The position numbers were made by a program, and so were the translations under genes. The notes under the pieces were generated by a model that saw nothing but the letters and a program-made list of their open reading frames with translations, ran no database searches and had not been told where the DNA came from. A DNA stretch of 64,000 nucleotides from Ruminococcus flavefaciens (GTDB lineage Bacteria > Bacillota > Clostridia > Oscillospirales > Ruminococcaceae), in contig SFMO01000081.1 in the NCBI GenBank assembly GCA_004554385.1, positions 1 to 64,000 on the forward strand, read 5' to 3'. This document shows, in pieces, positions 33,411 through 41,700 of this stretch (positions within the stretch are counted from its first letter, which is position 1; the number at the start of each line of letters is the position of its first letter).

Positions 33411-34121
33411 TTATTCGGTGAGATCTTTGAGACTCATGGGGAGGATCTTCCAGCCTTCACCCTCTATATTTACTATGAGAAGGGCTTCGCCGCCAAGAGC
33501 TTTTGTGCCGTCATTATGTGTCGTGTGCATACTTGCCGTAAAAGAATAGCCCTCGGACACTTTATATTCGGTATCGCTGAGCCCGTATTCTTTTGCATAA
33601 TAATTCATGTAGCTTTCCGCAAGAGCATTTTCGTTTTCCTTCATTTTTACGCAGAACATCACATCAACACGGTCAAGCTTATCGGTCTCGCCGTCTGTGA
33701 CGCTCTGAGCGAACTCGTCATACTCGCCGCATGCCTTCATTCCCTCAAGCATTTTTTCGGGATACATAGCCTTTGCCATAGCTTCCGCATCATCATCGCA
33801 AACCGCTTGCACGAACTCGTTTACTACCTTTTTGGCGTCCTTTTCCATTTCGTCGGTGTTATGCATTTCCTTGCGGCGCTTTTCATTGATCTCTTCGGTT
33901 TTCTTCTGCAGATTCGCTCTGAAATTTTTATATCCCTCGGAGTCCTTTATGCTTATTGTTGACTTTGTTGTTTCAGCGGTATTTTCATCACCGGCAGTTG
34001 TTGTGCTGCTTTCGGACGGCTTGCTTTCAGCCCTGTCCTTTTCAGCTGAGCTGTCTCCGCATGAGAAGGCGGAGCAGGTCAGGATACTGCATAAAATAAC
34101 AGTCAAAGCGATCTTTTTCAT
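33411..34121 (-). CDS. Lipoprotein, paralogue A of three
   Basis: 236 aa. Signal and lipobox (TCSAFSC, Cys about 21), charged/Ser-Thr linker, a helical KKTEEINEKRRKEMHNTDEME stretch (shown in part), then VVNEFVQAVCDDDAEAMAKAMYPEKML and final strands ALLIVNIEGEGWKILPMSL. The motif D-x-A-x-A-x-x-x-M/Y-P recurs in paralogue B. First gene of the apparent lipoprotein-glmU operon. Function unknown. Confidence 0.75.
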   Translation of the reverse strand: MKKIALTVILCSILTCSAFSCGDSSAEKDRAESKPSESSTTTAGDENTAETTKSTISIKDSEGYKNFRANLQKKTEEINEKRRKEMHNTDEMEKDAKKVVNEFVQAVCDDDAEAMAKAMYPEKMLEGMKACGEYDEFAQSVTDGETDKLDRVDVMFCVKMKENENALAESYMNYYAKEYGLSDTEYKVSEGYSFTASMHTTHNDGTKALGGEALLIVNIEGEGWKILPMSLKDLTE

Positions 34122-34280
34122 GTCATTGCTCCTTAACTTAAATATGAAGTCTAATAATTATTTTTACATACTTTCTTACTAATTGCAAGCCTTTTTTTGA
34201 TAAAACCCTTTTCTTTGTTGATTTTTGTACAAAGTGCAGCGTTTTAAACGGCTATTTTTTGTCATCACATATATGGTAAT

Positions 34281-34302
34281 TTTTTCTGAGATGTGTTATA
34301 AT
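34281..34302 (+). promoter_or_regulatory. Likely -10 region of ppdK promoter
   Basis: TATAAT at 34297-34302 preceded by TGTGT; the -35 is poor (TGGTAA-like at 34274). About 65 bases of leader follow. Confidence 0.5.
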
Positions 34303-34371
34303 ATGTATAACTCGGAAATTGCACCCTTTCGGAGCAATGTCCGGAAATGTTAAAAATGGAGGTATACACCA

Positions 34372-36999
34372 ATGGCAAATAAGTATTGTTACCTTTTCTC
34401 TGAGGGTAATGCCAACATGAGAGAGCTTCTCGGCGGTAAGGGCGCTAACCTGGCTGAGATGACAAACATCGGTCTCCCTGTTCCTCAGGGCTTCACAATC
34501 ACAACAGAGGCTTGTACTCAGTATTATGAGGACGGCGGAATCTCTGATGAGATCATGGCTGAGATCAACGAGTATATCGTTAAAATGGAAGGAATCACCG
34601 GCAAGAAGTTCGGCGACAAGGAGAATCCTCTCCTCGTTTCTGTTCGTTCAGGCGCAAGAGCTTCAATGCCAGGTATGATGGATACAATCCTTAACCTCGG
34701 TCTCAATGAGACAGTTGTTAACACGATCGCTGAAAAGTCAAATAACCCAAGATGGGCTTGGGACTGCTACAGAAGATTCATCCAGATGTATTCTGACGTA
34801 GTTATGGAAGTTGGTAAGAAGTACTTCGAAGAGCTTATCGACGAGATGAAGGCTAAGAAGGGCGTTACACAGGACGTTGAGCTTACAGCTGATGACCTCA
34901 AGGAACTCGCTGGTCAGTTCAAGGCTGAGTACAAGTCCAAGATCGGTACAGATTTCCCTGACGATCCTAAGGAGCAGCTCATCGGCGCTATCAAGGCTGT
35001 ATTCCGTTCATGGGATAACCCAAGAGCTAACGTTTACAGACGTGATAACGATATTCCTTTCTCATGGGGTACTGCTGTTAACGTTCAGTCAATGGCATTC
35101 GGTAACATGGGTGATGACTGCGGTACAGGTGTTGCCTTCACACGTGACCCTGCTACAGGTGAGAAGAAGCTCATGGGTGAGTTCCTCACAAACGCACAGG
35201 GCGAAGACGTTGTTGCCGGTGTTCGTACTCCTATGCCTATCCAGCAGATGGCTGAGACTTTCCCTGAGGCTTTCAAGCAGTTCCAGGAAGTTTGCCAGAC
35301 TCTCGAAAATCACTATCACGATATGCAGGATATGGAGTTCACTGTTGAGAACAAGAAGCTCTATATGCTCCAGACAAGAAACGGTAAGAGAACTGCACAG
35401 GCTGCTCTTAAGATCGCTTGTGACCTCGTTGATGAGGGCATGAAGACAGAGCAGGAAGCTGTTGCTATGATCGATCCAAGAAACCTCGATACACTTCTCC
35501 ACCCACAGTTCGATACAAAGGCTCTCAAGGCTGCTACTCCTATCGGCAAGGGTCTCGGTGCTTCACCAGGAGCTGCTTGCGGTAAGATCGTATTCACAGC
35601 TGACGACGCTGTAGAGTGGGCTGCTAAGGGCGAGAAGGTCGTTCTCGTTCGTCTCGAGACATCTCCTGAAGATATCACAGGTATGAAGGCTGCACAGGGT
35701 ATCCTTACAGTCCGCGGCGGTATGACTTCTCACGCTGCTGTTGTTGCCCGTGGTATGGGTGAGTGCTGCGTTTCAGGATGCGGCGACATCAAGATGGATG
35801 AAGCTAACAAGAAGTTCGAGCTCGGCGGAAAGACCTTCAAGGAAGGCGACTACATCTCAATCGACGGTACAACAGGTAACATCTACGACGGCGTTATTGC
35901 TACAGTTGATGCTCAGATCGCTGGTGAGTTCGGAAGAATCATGGCTTGGGCTGATAAGTACAGAACTCTTAAGGTTCGTACAAACGCTGATACTCCTGCT
36001 GACGCTAAGAAGGCAAGAGAGCTCGGCGCTGAGGGTATCGGTCTCTGCCGTACAGAGCACATGTTCTTCGAGGCAGACAGAATCGCTGCTTTCCGTGAGA
36101 TGATCTGCTCTGATACAGTTGAAGGAAGAGAAGCTGCTCTTGCTAAGATCGAGCCAATGCAGCAGAGCGACTTCGAGGCTCTCTATGAGGCTCTCGAGGG
36201 CAACCCGGTTACTATCCGTTTCCTGGATCCTCCTCTCCACGAATTCGTTCCTACTGAGGAAGCTGACATCGAGGCTCTCGCTAAGGCACAGGGCAAGTCA
36301 GTTGCTGATATCAAGAATATCATCGCTTCACTCCACGAGTTCAACCCAATGATGGGCCACAGAGGATGCCGTCTTGCTGTAACATATCCTGAGATCGCTG
36401 CTATGCAGACAAAGGCTGTTATCAAGGCTGCTATCAACGTTAAGAAGAAGCACGCTGACTGGAACGTTAAGCCTGAGATCATGATCCCACTCGTTGGCGA
36501 TGTTAAGGAGCTCAAGTACGTTAAGAAGATTGTTGTTGAAACTGCTGACGCTGTTATCAAGGAAGCCGGTTCTAACCTCGAGTACGAAGTTGGTACAATG
36601 ATCGAGATCCCAAGAGCTGCTCTTACAGCTGATGAGATCGCTAAGAACGCTGACTTCTTCTGCTTCGGTACTAACGACCTTACTCAGATGACTTACGGCT
36701 TCTCTCGTGACGACGCTGGTAAGTTCCTCGGCGCTTACTACGACAAGAAGATCTTCGAGAACGATCCTTTCGCTAAGCTCGATCAGGCTGGCGTTGGTAA
36801 GCTCATGGAAATGGCTATCAAGCTCGGTAAGCCTGTAAATCCTAAGCTCCACTGCGGTATCTGCGGTGAGCACGGCGGTGATCCTACATCTGTTGAGTTC
36901 TGCCACAAGATCGGCCTCGACTATGTTTCTTGCTCACCTTTCCGTGTTCCGATCGCTCGTCTCGCTGCTGCTCAGGCTGCAATCAACGAAGGAAAGTAA
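34372..36999 (+). CDS. ppdK: Pyruvate, phosphate dikinase
   Basis: 875 aa, cytosolic. Interconverts pyruvate, ATP and Pi with PEP, AMP and PPi; in Clostridia it supports PPi-linked glycolysis. Opening KYCYLFSEGNANMRELLGGKGANLAEMT, ATP-grasp segment VSVRSGARASMPGMMDTILNLG, phosphohistidine site GGMTSHAAVVARGMG with His454, and a PEP barrel ending HCGICGEHGGDPTSVEFCHK. Length is typical (870-880). Codon use is strongly biased (GCT, GTT, AAG, CTC), suggesting high expression. The start follows GGAGGTATACACC. Monocistronic. Confidence 0.97.
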   Translation: MANKYCYLFSEGNANMRELLGGKGANLAEMTNIGLPVPQGFTITTEACTQYYEDGGISDEIMAEINEYIVKMEGITGKKFGDKENPLLVSVRSGARASMPGMMDTILNLGLNETVVNTIAEKSNNPRWAWDCYRRFIQMYSDVVMEVGKKYFEELIDEMKAKKGVTQDVELTADDLKELAGQFKAEYKSKIGTDFPDDPKEQLIGAIKAVFRSWDNPRANVYRRDNDIPFSWGTAVNVQSMAFGNMGDDCGTGVAFTRDPATGEKKLMGEFLTNAQGEDVVAGVRTPMPIQQMAETFPEAFKQFQEVCQTLENHYHDMQDMEFTVENKKLYMLQTRNGKRTAQAALKIACDLVDEGMKTEQEAVAMIDPRNLDTLLHPQFDTKALKAATPIGKGLGASPGAACGKIVFTADDAVEWAAKGEKVVLVRLETSPEDITGMKAAQGILTVRGGMTSHAAVVARGMGECCVSGCGDIKMDEANKKFELGGKTFKEGDYISIDGTTGNIYDGVIATVDAQIAGEFGRIMAWADKYRTLKVRTNADTPADAKKARELGAEGIGLCRTEHMFFEADRIAAFREMICSDTVEGREAALAKIEPMQQSDFEALYEALEGNPVTIRFLDPPLHEFVPTEEADIEALAKAQGKSVADIKNIIASLHEFNPMMGHRGCRLAVTYPEIAAMQTKAVIKAAINVKKKHADWNVKPEIMIPLVGDVKELKYVKKIVVETADAVIKEAGSNLEYEVGTMIEIPRAALTADEIAKNADFFCFGTNDLTQMTYGFSRDDAGKFLGAYYDKKIFENDPFAKLDQAGVGKLMEMAIKLGKPVNPKLHCGICGEHGGDPTSVEFCHKIGLDYVSCSPFRVPIARLAAAQAAINEGK

Positions 37000-37138
37000 T
37001 TCCAAAATATACTCAGATTGGCTGTTTTACGCTGAATCTGGACGATGCTAAAGAATACCTTTACGCAAAGTCTACGAAGCGTAGGATACTAAGCTGGCGT
37101 GATATTCACGTTAATGTGTTTATCTGAATAAAACAACA

Positions 37139-37176
37139 GAGTCCTCACGGCTTTCGGGCTGTGAGGACTTTTTTTG
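37139..37176 (+). terminator. Rho-independent terminator after ppdK
   Basis: AGTCCTCAC/GTGAGGACT stem followed by seven T. It comes 140 bases after the stop; the intervening 3' region shows nothing else clear. Confidence 0.9.
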
Positions 37177-37193
37177 TTATTCTATTGGCCATA

Positions 37194-37709
37194 TCACTTC
37201 AAAACATATTCTACCAGAGGTCTTATATTCTCCTTATTCCTGAAATCAACAGGCTTGTCATAAGCATCGAGCATTCCTTGTTCATCTTCAGTGCGTTCTT
37301 TAAGTTTCTGCAAACGAACTTTAAGCATTTTCATAAGTATCTTATCTCCGGAGGTCAGCTTACTGAAATCAAATCCGCCTCTGAGATAAAAATGTCCTAT
37401 TTGTTTTTGTTGTTCGGCAGTCAGCACCATTTCCCAGAACGGCTGCATCTCACGCTCTCTGCCGGGATTTGAGCCTACCGCAAACAAAACGATTTTCTTC
37501 CCGGACAATTTGTCGAAGTTCTTGGTGATGAGCTTAGCACCATTGAAACCGCCTGCATACATTCCGCCTCCGTAAATTATGGTGTCATAGCCGATAATAT
37601 CGGAAAGCTCAGCGTTTTCTCTGATGTCGCAGCCAATCTCCTGTGCGATCCACTCAGCGTATGTTTTGGTATAACCCGATTTCGACTTATAAGCAACTAT
37701 CGTTTTCAT
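37194..37709 (-). CDS. Flavodoxin-domain protein
   Basis: 171 aa from ATG 37709 (the ATG at 37730 overlaps the AGAAGGAG ribosome site). An FMN-binding flavodoxin fold is indicated by the phosphate-binding loop YKSKSGYTKTYAEWIA (N-terminal), YDTIIYGGGMYAGGFNGAK and LFAVGSNPG. It resembles protoporphyrinogen-oxidase/HemG-type or menaquinone-related flavodoxin-domain proteins. It is co-transcribed behind a MarR gene (25 bases apart), so is probably part of a stress or redox response. Electron partner unknown. Confidence 0.8.
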   Translation of the reverse strand: MKTIVAYKSKSGYTKTYAEWIAQEIGCDIRENAELSDIIGYDTIIYGGGMYAGGFNGAKLITKNFDKLSGKKIVLFAVGSNPGREREMQPFWEMVLTAEQQKQIGHFYLRGGFDFSKLTSGDKILMKMLKVRLQKLKERTEDEQGMLDAYDKPVDFRNKENIRPLVEYVLK

Positions 37710-37734
37710 ATTATTCTCCTTCTCTTTCATTTTC

Positions 37735-38178
37735 CTATTTCAGTTCATTCAGCCTGTTGCAGAGTTTTTCAAGTGCCATGCAGTAAACTCGCTGTTCCTC
37801 TTCTGTCAGGCAATCGAACAGCTTGTATACGAACTGTATGTTCTGATCATCTTTTTTTGTCCGGATATGATTAGCCGCTTCAGTCTTGACAAGCCGTATG
37901 GCACGCTTGTCCTTTTTATCAGGAACGATCTCAAGAAAGCCTTTATCAACAAGACGGTCAACTATCTGTCGCATACTCTGATGAGTAACACCTGACATTT
38001 CGGACATCTGCTTGAGCGTTGGCGGTTTTGGGAATGCCTCAATCATAGCGATCGCAAGCCATTGTTTTGCGGTAATATCCACAAGGCCGTTATCCATTAT
38101 AGCCTGAAGCCTGTTGGAGCAGATAAAGATGTTCACGAAGGCAATGATCCTCGGATCCATTTTTTCAAAATCGTACAT
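37735..38178 (-). CDS. MarR-family transcriptional regulator
   Basis: 147 aa from ATG 38178, six bases after AGAGG. Winged helix: KQWLAIAMIEAFPKPPTLKQMSEMSGVTHQSMRQIVDRLVDKGFLE followed by the wing PDKKDKRAIRLVKT (quoted in parts of the family order). It likely represses itself and the downstream flavodoxin: two GTAGTATACTAC-type palindromes cover the promoter. No redox Cys at the OhrR position, so the signal is unknown. Confidence 0.85.
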   Translation of the reverse strand: MYDFEKMDPRIIAFVNIFICSNRLQAIMDNGLVDITAKQWLAIAMIEAFPKPPTLKQMSEMSGVTHQSMRQIVDRLVDKGFLEIVPDKKDKRAIRLVKTEAANHIRTKKDDQNIQFVYKLFDCLTEEEQRVYCMALEKLCNRLNELK

Positions 38179-38200
38179 AAGCAACCTCTTTCAAATATAT

Positions 38201-38251
38201 GTAGTATACTACCTATATATGCAGTATACTACATATATTTAGATCTGTCAA
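38201..38251 (-). promoter_or_regulatory. marR promoter with twin palindromic operators
   Basis: Minus strand TTGACA (38251-38246), 17-base spacer, TATACT (38228-38223). The -10 lies inside palindrome gcAGTATACTac (38221-38232); a second, perfect gtAGTATACTac (38201-38212) lies 20 bases further downstream, two helical turns away. This is a textbook arrangement for MarR autorepression. Confidence 0.85.
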
Positions 38252-38289
38252 TAGCAATTTTGATTTTTAAGAAAATTTTTTAAAACGCA

Positions 38290-38324
38290 TTGACATAATT
38301 CTATATGTGTGATATAATATAGAA
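38290..38324 (+). promoter_or_regulatory. Promoter and ArsR-type operator, module 1
   Basis: TTGACA (38290-38295), 17-base spacer, TATAAT (38313-38318). Inverted repeat TTCTATAT/ATATAGAA (38299-38306, 38317-38324) overlaps spacer and -10. The same repeat occurs before the second ArsR copy. Confidence 0.85.
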
Positions 38325-38347
38325 AAATATCGATATGAGGTGAGCAA

Positions 38348-38653
38348 ATGGAATTGACAAACAAACGGATCACTGTCATATTCAAGGCTCTCTGCGATGA
38401 GAACCGTGTGCAGATATTCAGGCTTTTGCAAAACGGCGAGAAGTGTGCCTGCAAGCTGCTTGAAGCAATGCAGTGTACCCAGCCAACGCTTTCACACCAT
38501 ATGAAGATACTCTGCGACAGCGGTCTTGTTGTTGGCAGAAAAGAGGGCAAATGGATGTATTACTCTATTTCTGCGGAGGGAACAGAGACAGCCGTGAATG
38601 TTCTGCGAGAGCTGACTAAGGTGTCGGGCAGCAGCGAATGTTGCTGTCAATAA
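38348..38653 (+). CDS. ArsR-family metalloregulator, copy 1
   Basis: 101 aa. Winged helix-turn-helix with KALCDENRVQIFRLLQNGEKC, recognition helix CTQPTLSHHMKILCDSGLV and wing GRKEGKWMYYSI. Cysteines 33, 35, 43 and 56 plus a C-terminal ECCC could bind As(III) or another thiophile; the CAC motif resembles the ArsR ECVCDL site. ATG follows TGAGGTGAGC. About 93% identical by eye to the copy at 43744. It is followed by a small hairpin (38656-38671), a redox protein and the arsenic genes, which it probably represses. Confidence 0.9.
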   Translation: MELTNKRITVIFKALCDENRVQIFRLLQNGEKCACKLLEAMQCTQPTLSHHMKILCDSGLVVGRKEGKWMYYSISAEGTETAVNVLRELTKVSGSSECCCQ

Positions 38654-38726
38654 ATGTCCGTGGAAACACGGATATTTGTTTAGCAAAAGTATAGATAAAT
38701 TCAAATATGTTTATTGGAGGTCAACT

Positions 38727-39173
38727 ATGAAACACACAGAAATCGCAAGCGAGCTTTTCTCAAAGAGGTATTACTGCTCCCAGGCAGTGCTTGCGGCATT
38801 TGCTGAGGAGCTTGGAATGACAAAGGAACAGGCACTGAAAGTCGGGGCTTGCTTCGGCGGAGGAATGTGCAAGGCAGAGGTCTGCGGCGCGTGTACGGGT
38901 GCTTTGATGGCTCTTGGACTGAAATACGGTATGTACACTGACGGTGATCTTGAGAGTAAGCAGAGAGCCAACAGCTATGCTGTGCGTTTCCTTGATGAAT
39001 TCGCACAGCAGAACGGCTCGTACATCTGCCGTGAGTTGCTTGACTGTGATATTTCGACTGACGAGGGGAAGGTTTATGCAAGAGCGAACGGATTATATGC
39101 AACGCTGTGTCCAAAGATGATAGAGAGTGCCGTGCTGATCGCTGAAAAGCTGATAAACGAGCATGAGGAGTGA
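38727..39173 (+). CDS. C_GCAxxG_C_C family redox protein, copy 1
   Basis: 148 aa from ATG 38727 (TTGGAGG 6 bases before). Conserved cysteines: YCSQAV, GACFGGGMC, VCGACTGA, ICRELLDC and a late LCPKM. The family (TIGR01909-like) is thought to be redox-active and often lies with metal or sulfur genes; mechanism unknown. It overlaps the ribosome site of acr3 downstream and has a close paralogue at 44213, each paired with an ArsR copy. Confidence 0.85.
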   Translation: MKHTEIASELFSKRYYCSQAVLAAFAEELGMTKEQALKVGACFGGGMCKAEVCGACTGALMALGLKYGMYTDGDLESKQRANSYAVRFLDEFAQQNGSYICRELLDCDISTDEGKVYARANGLYATLCPKMIESAVLIAEKLINEHEE

Positions 39174-39178
39174 AGTCT

Positions 39179-40234
39179 ATGGAAAAAACACAAAAATCCT
39201 TTATCAATATATTTCAGCGATACCTTACGATCTGGGTGGCTTTGTGTATGGTCGCAGGAGTGCTGATCGGAAAACTGCTCCCTCAGATACCTGATTTCCT
39301 TAACCGCTTTGAATATGCCCGTATCTCAATACCAATGGCGATACTCATTTGGCTGATGATCTATCCGATGATGATGAAGGTGGATTTTCAGAGCATCAGG
39401 AATATCGGCAAGAATCCGAAAGGTCTGTTTGTCACATGGGTTGTGAATTGGCTGATAAAACCATTTTCGATGTATGGCATTGCAAGCTTGTTCTTTATGG
39501 TGATCTTCAAGACATTTATTACACCTGAGCTTGCAACGGAGTATCTTGCAGGGGCTGTTCTCCTTGGTGCTGCTCCTTGTACAGCTATGGTGTTTGTCTG
39601 GAGTACACTGACAAAGGGCAATCCGGCATATACGGTCGTACAGGTAGCAACCAATGATCTGATCATACTTGTGGCATTTGTGCCTATCGTAAAACTGCTT
39701 CTCGGTGTATCAGATGTGGAAGTACCGATGAATACGTTATTTCTCTCGGTGATACTATTTGTAGTGATTCCACTTGTTTTCGGCATCGCTACCCGGATCA
39801 TCGTTACGAAGGCGAAAAGCGCAGACTACTTTGAAAACACCTTTGTCCACAAATTTGACGGCATTACTACGATCGGACTGCTTCTGACACTTGTCCTGAT
39901 ATTTTCTTTTCAGGGAGATGTCATACTTGAAAATCCTCTGCATATCCTGCTGATCGCCGTTCCGCTTGTATTACAGACATTCATTATTTTTGCAATTGCA
40001 TATATCGCCTGCAAGATGTTAAAGCTGCCGCACGATATAGCCGCACCTGCCGGAATGATAGGAGCGTCCAATTTCTTTGAGCTTGCCGTAGCGGTTGCTG
40101 TTGCACTGTTCGGCACATCTTCTCCTGCGGCACTTGCGACCACGGTAGGAGTTCTGACCGAAGTTCCCGTTATGCTGTTGCTGTGCAGGATAGCCAACAA
40201 AACGAAAGGAAGATTTGAAAATGGGAAAACCTAA
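39179..40234 (+). CDS. acr3: Arsenite efflux permease ACR3 (ArsB/ACR3 family)
   Basis: 351 aa, ten predicted helices. Exports As(III). The family Cys lies in LGAAPCTAMVFVWS (Cys134); SIPMAILIWLMIYPMMMKVDF and GASNFFELAVAVAVALFG are further ACR3 landmarks. ATG 39179 is preferred over the GTG at 39170 because GAGGAG (39165-39170) is its ribosome site. arsC overlaps its 3' end by 14 bases. Confidence 0.93.
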   Translation: MEKTQKSFINIFQRYLTIWVALCMVAGVLIGKLLPQIPDFLNRFEYARISIPMAILIWLMIYPMMMKVDFQSIRNIGKNPKGLFVTWVVNWLIKPFSMYGIASLFFMVIFKTFITPELATEYLAGAVLLGAAPCTAMVFVWSTLTKGNPAYTVVQVATNDLIILVAFVPIVKLLLGVSDVEVPMNTLFLSVILFVVIPLVFGIATRIIVTKAKSADYFENTFVHKFDGITTIGLLLTLVLIFSFQGDVILENPLHILLIAVPLVLQTFIIFAIAYIACKMLKLPHDIAAPAGMIGASNFFELAVAVAVALFGTSSPAALATTVGVLTEVPVMLLLCRIANKTKGRFENGKT

Positions 40235-40637
40235 AGTTGCCTTTATCTGCGTACATAATTCCTGCCGGAGTCAGATCGCAGAAGCACTTGGAAAGCACCT
40301 TGCGTCCGATGTCTTTGAGAGCTATTCGGCAGGAACTGAAACAAAACCGCAGATCAATCAGGATGCTGTCCGTATCATGAAACGGCTTTACGGAATCGAC
40401 ATGGAAAGAACGCAGTACAGCAAACTGATAAATGATATACCCACCCCCGATATAGCGATCTCGATGGGCTGTGGTGTGAATTGTCCATTCATTGGCAGAC
40501 CGTTTGACGATGATTGGGGACTGCCTGATCCTACGGGTAAAGAAGATAACGACTTTGAAGAAGTCATAGCTGAAATCGAACGCAGGATACTGGAACTGAA
40601 AAACAGCATCATTGCCCACAGTACGGAAGGACGGTGA
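40221..40637 (+). CDS. arsC: Arsenate reductase, low-molecular-weight phosphatase (thioredoxin-coupled) type
   Basis: 138 aa from ATG 40221 behind AAAGGAAG; the TTG at 40215 is too near it. Reduces As(V) to As(III) for ACR3. P-loop CVHNSCRS (Cys10, Cys15, Arg16), the redox relay Cys84 and Cys88 in MGCGVNCP, and the general acid region DWGLPDPTGK, which matches thioredoxin-coupled ArsC. Translationally linked to acr3. Confidence 0.94.
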   Translation: MGKPKVAFICVHNSCRSQIAEALGKHLASDVFESYSAGTETKPQINQDAVRIMKRLYGIDMERTQYSKLINDIPTPDIAISMGCGVNCPFIGRPFDDDWGLPDPTGKEDNDFEEVIAEIERRILELKNSIIAHSTEGR

Positions 40638-40641
40638 TACT

Positions 40642-40877
40642 ATGAATGTATGGGACTTTATTCAGGACGAAATATTCGGTATGAAATGGCTGAACAGGCT
40701 GATAGGTTCTATGCTGTCTGCCTGCGGTCTTGATACCGAAAGCAAGCTCGGCGGCAGCCTACAATTCTTCATCTATGATATGATTAAGATAATGGTTTTG
40801 CTCGGTGCGCTGATATTCCTTATATCCTATATCCAGAGTTTTTTCCCGCCTGAGAGAACAAAGAAGATACTTGGCAG
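40642..40877 (+). pseudogene. Truncated permease (UPF0718/YraQ-like), N-terminal fragment
   Basis: About 79 codons of a permease typical of arsenic and thiol-metal loci (MNVWDFIQDEIFGMKWLNRL ... PPERTKKILGR) with ribosome site AAGGACGGTGA. After the first helix and ILGR the reading frame jumps straight into the ribosome site (AGGAGGAACATATT) of the next gene, so some 250 residues with the metal-binding Cys motifs are gone. The frame continues for 64 meaningless codons to 41073. A deletion is inferred; I have no intact homologue in the window to align. Confidence 0.75.
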
Positions 40878-40889
40878 GAGGAACATATT

Positions 40890-41109
40890 ATGGCATTATT
40901 CGGAAAGAAAAAGGAAGAAGCGAAGCAGGAAAAGCCTTGTTGCTGCGGCGGTGAGCAGTCTGCAAGTGAGGTCGCATCGACCTGTTGCGGAGAAAAGGTT
41001 GACGGCATCTGCTGCATCAAGATTCTCGGTTCGGGCTGCAAAGCCTGTCATCAGCTCTATGACAACACCATGAAAGCTGTTGAGGGTATGGGCATCGAAG
41101 TCGAGTATA
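40890..41109 (+). pseudogene. Truncated thioredoxin-like (redox-active disulfide) protein
   Basis: About 73 codons: MALFGKKKEEAKQEKP, a CCCGG/CC cluster, then IKILGSGCKACHQLYDN with the CxxC of redox-active disulfide proteins that accompany UPF0718 permeases. It breaks at about 41109, where sequence changes within one base to the antisense end of the MBL gene; eleven unrelated codons follow to the stop at 41147. The small fragment may still be translated (good ribosome site) but lacks most of its thioredoxin fold. Confidence 0.75.
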
Positions 41110-41700
41110 GCTGTCAAACAGTTCCTTGTATCTGTCGAGGATATTGAGTATGCCGTTGTGAGCACAGCCGGACAGCAGCCAGCGCTTGCCGTTTTGTGTG
41201 ATAACAAGACATTGCTCGTGGCAGAAATCGTCCTCGACTTTTTTGCCGTTTTTTATACAAGACAGTTTTTTGTTCCCCTGAGGATAGCATCTCCTGCCTG
41301 TGATGCCGCTGAACAGAAACAGCTCGTCATCAAGTTCCATATTGCCGTCTATGAGCTGAATATTCGGCAGTTTAAGGATATCTGTATCAATTCCGATATA
41401 GCGTTCTCCGTTGTAGTTGGGCTCTGCTGCGGATTTCTGCATAATTATCCTTGCTTCCGGATTCTCCTCGGCAAACGGCAGTATACCGCCTGAATGGTCG
41501 TAGTGACCGTGACTCAGTATCACAGTATCGACAGCAGACAGGTCTATACTGAGAGCTTCTGCATTCTTCACAACAGCGTCAGTCTGTCCTGTATCGAGCA
41601 GGAGCTTATGATTATCAGTCTCAATATATAACGAAAGCCCATGCTCTGCGATACAGTCTTCATGTCCGCAGGTATTCTCTACAAGGGTTACAATTCTCAT
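41017..41700 (-). pseudogene. MBL-fold metallohydrolase, C-terminus replaced at a deletion junction
   Basis: Reading frame of 227 codons. The first about 197 are a metallo-beta-lactamase-fold protein of the 7,8-dihydropterin synthase-like group: LLLDTGQTD, metal motif SHGHYDHSGG, and CHEQCLVI...SGCAHNGILNILDRYKELFDS. After position 41110 the frame enters the antisense of the thioredoxin-like fragment, giving an unrelated 30-residue tail. About 60-80 native residues, including the last metal ligand, seem lost. It is coupled to the DUF134-NifX gene by an ATGA overlap. Likely non-functional but not certain. Confidence 0.7.

Noticed and set aside
33354..33962. 202-codon plus-strand frame antisense to lipoprotein A
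   Set aside because: The minus strand has signal peptide, lipobox and ribosome site; the plus frame has none.
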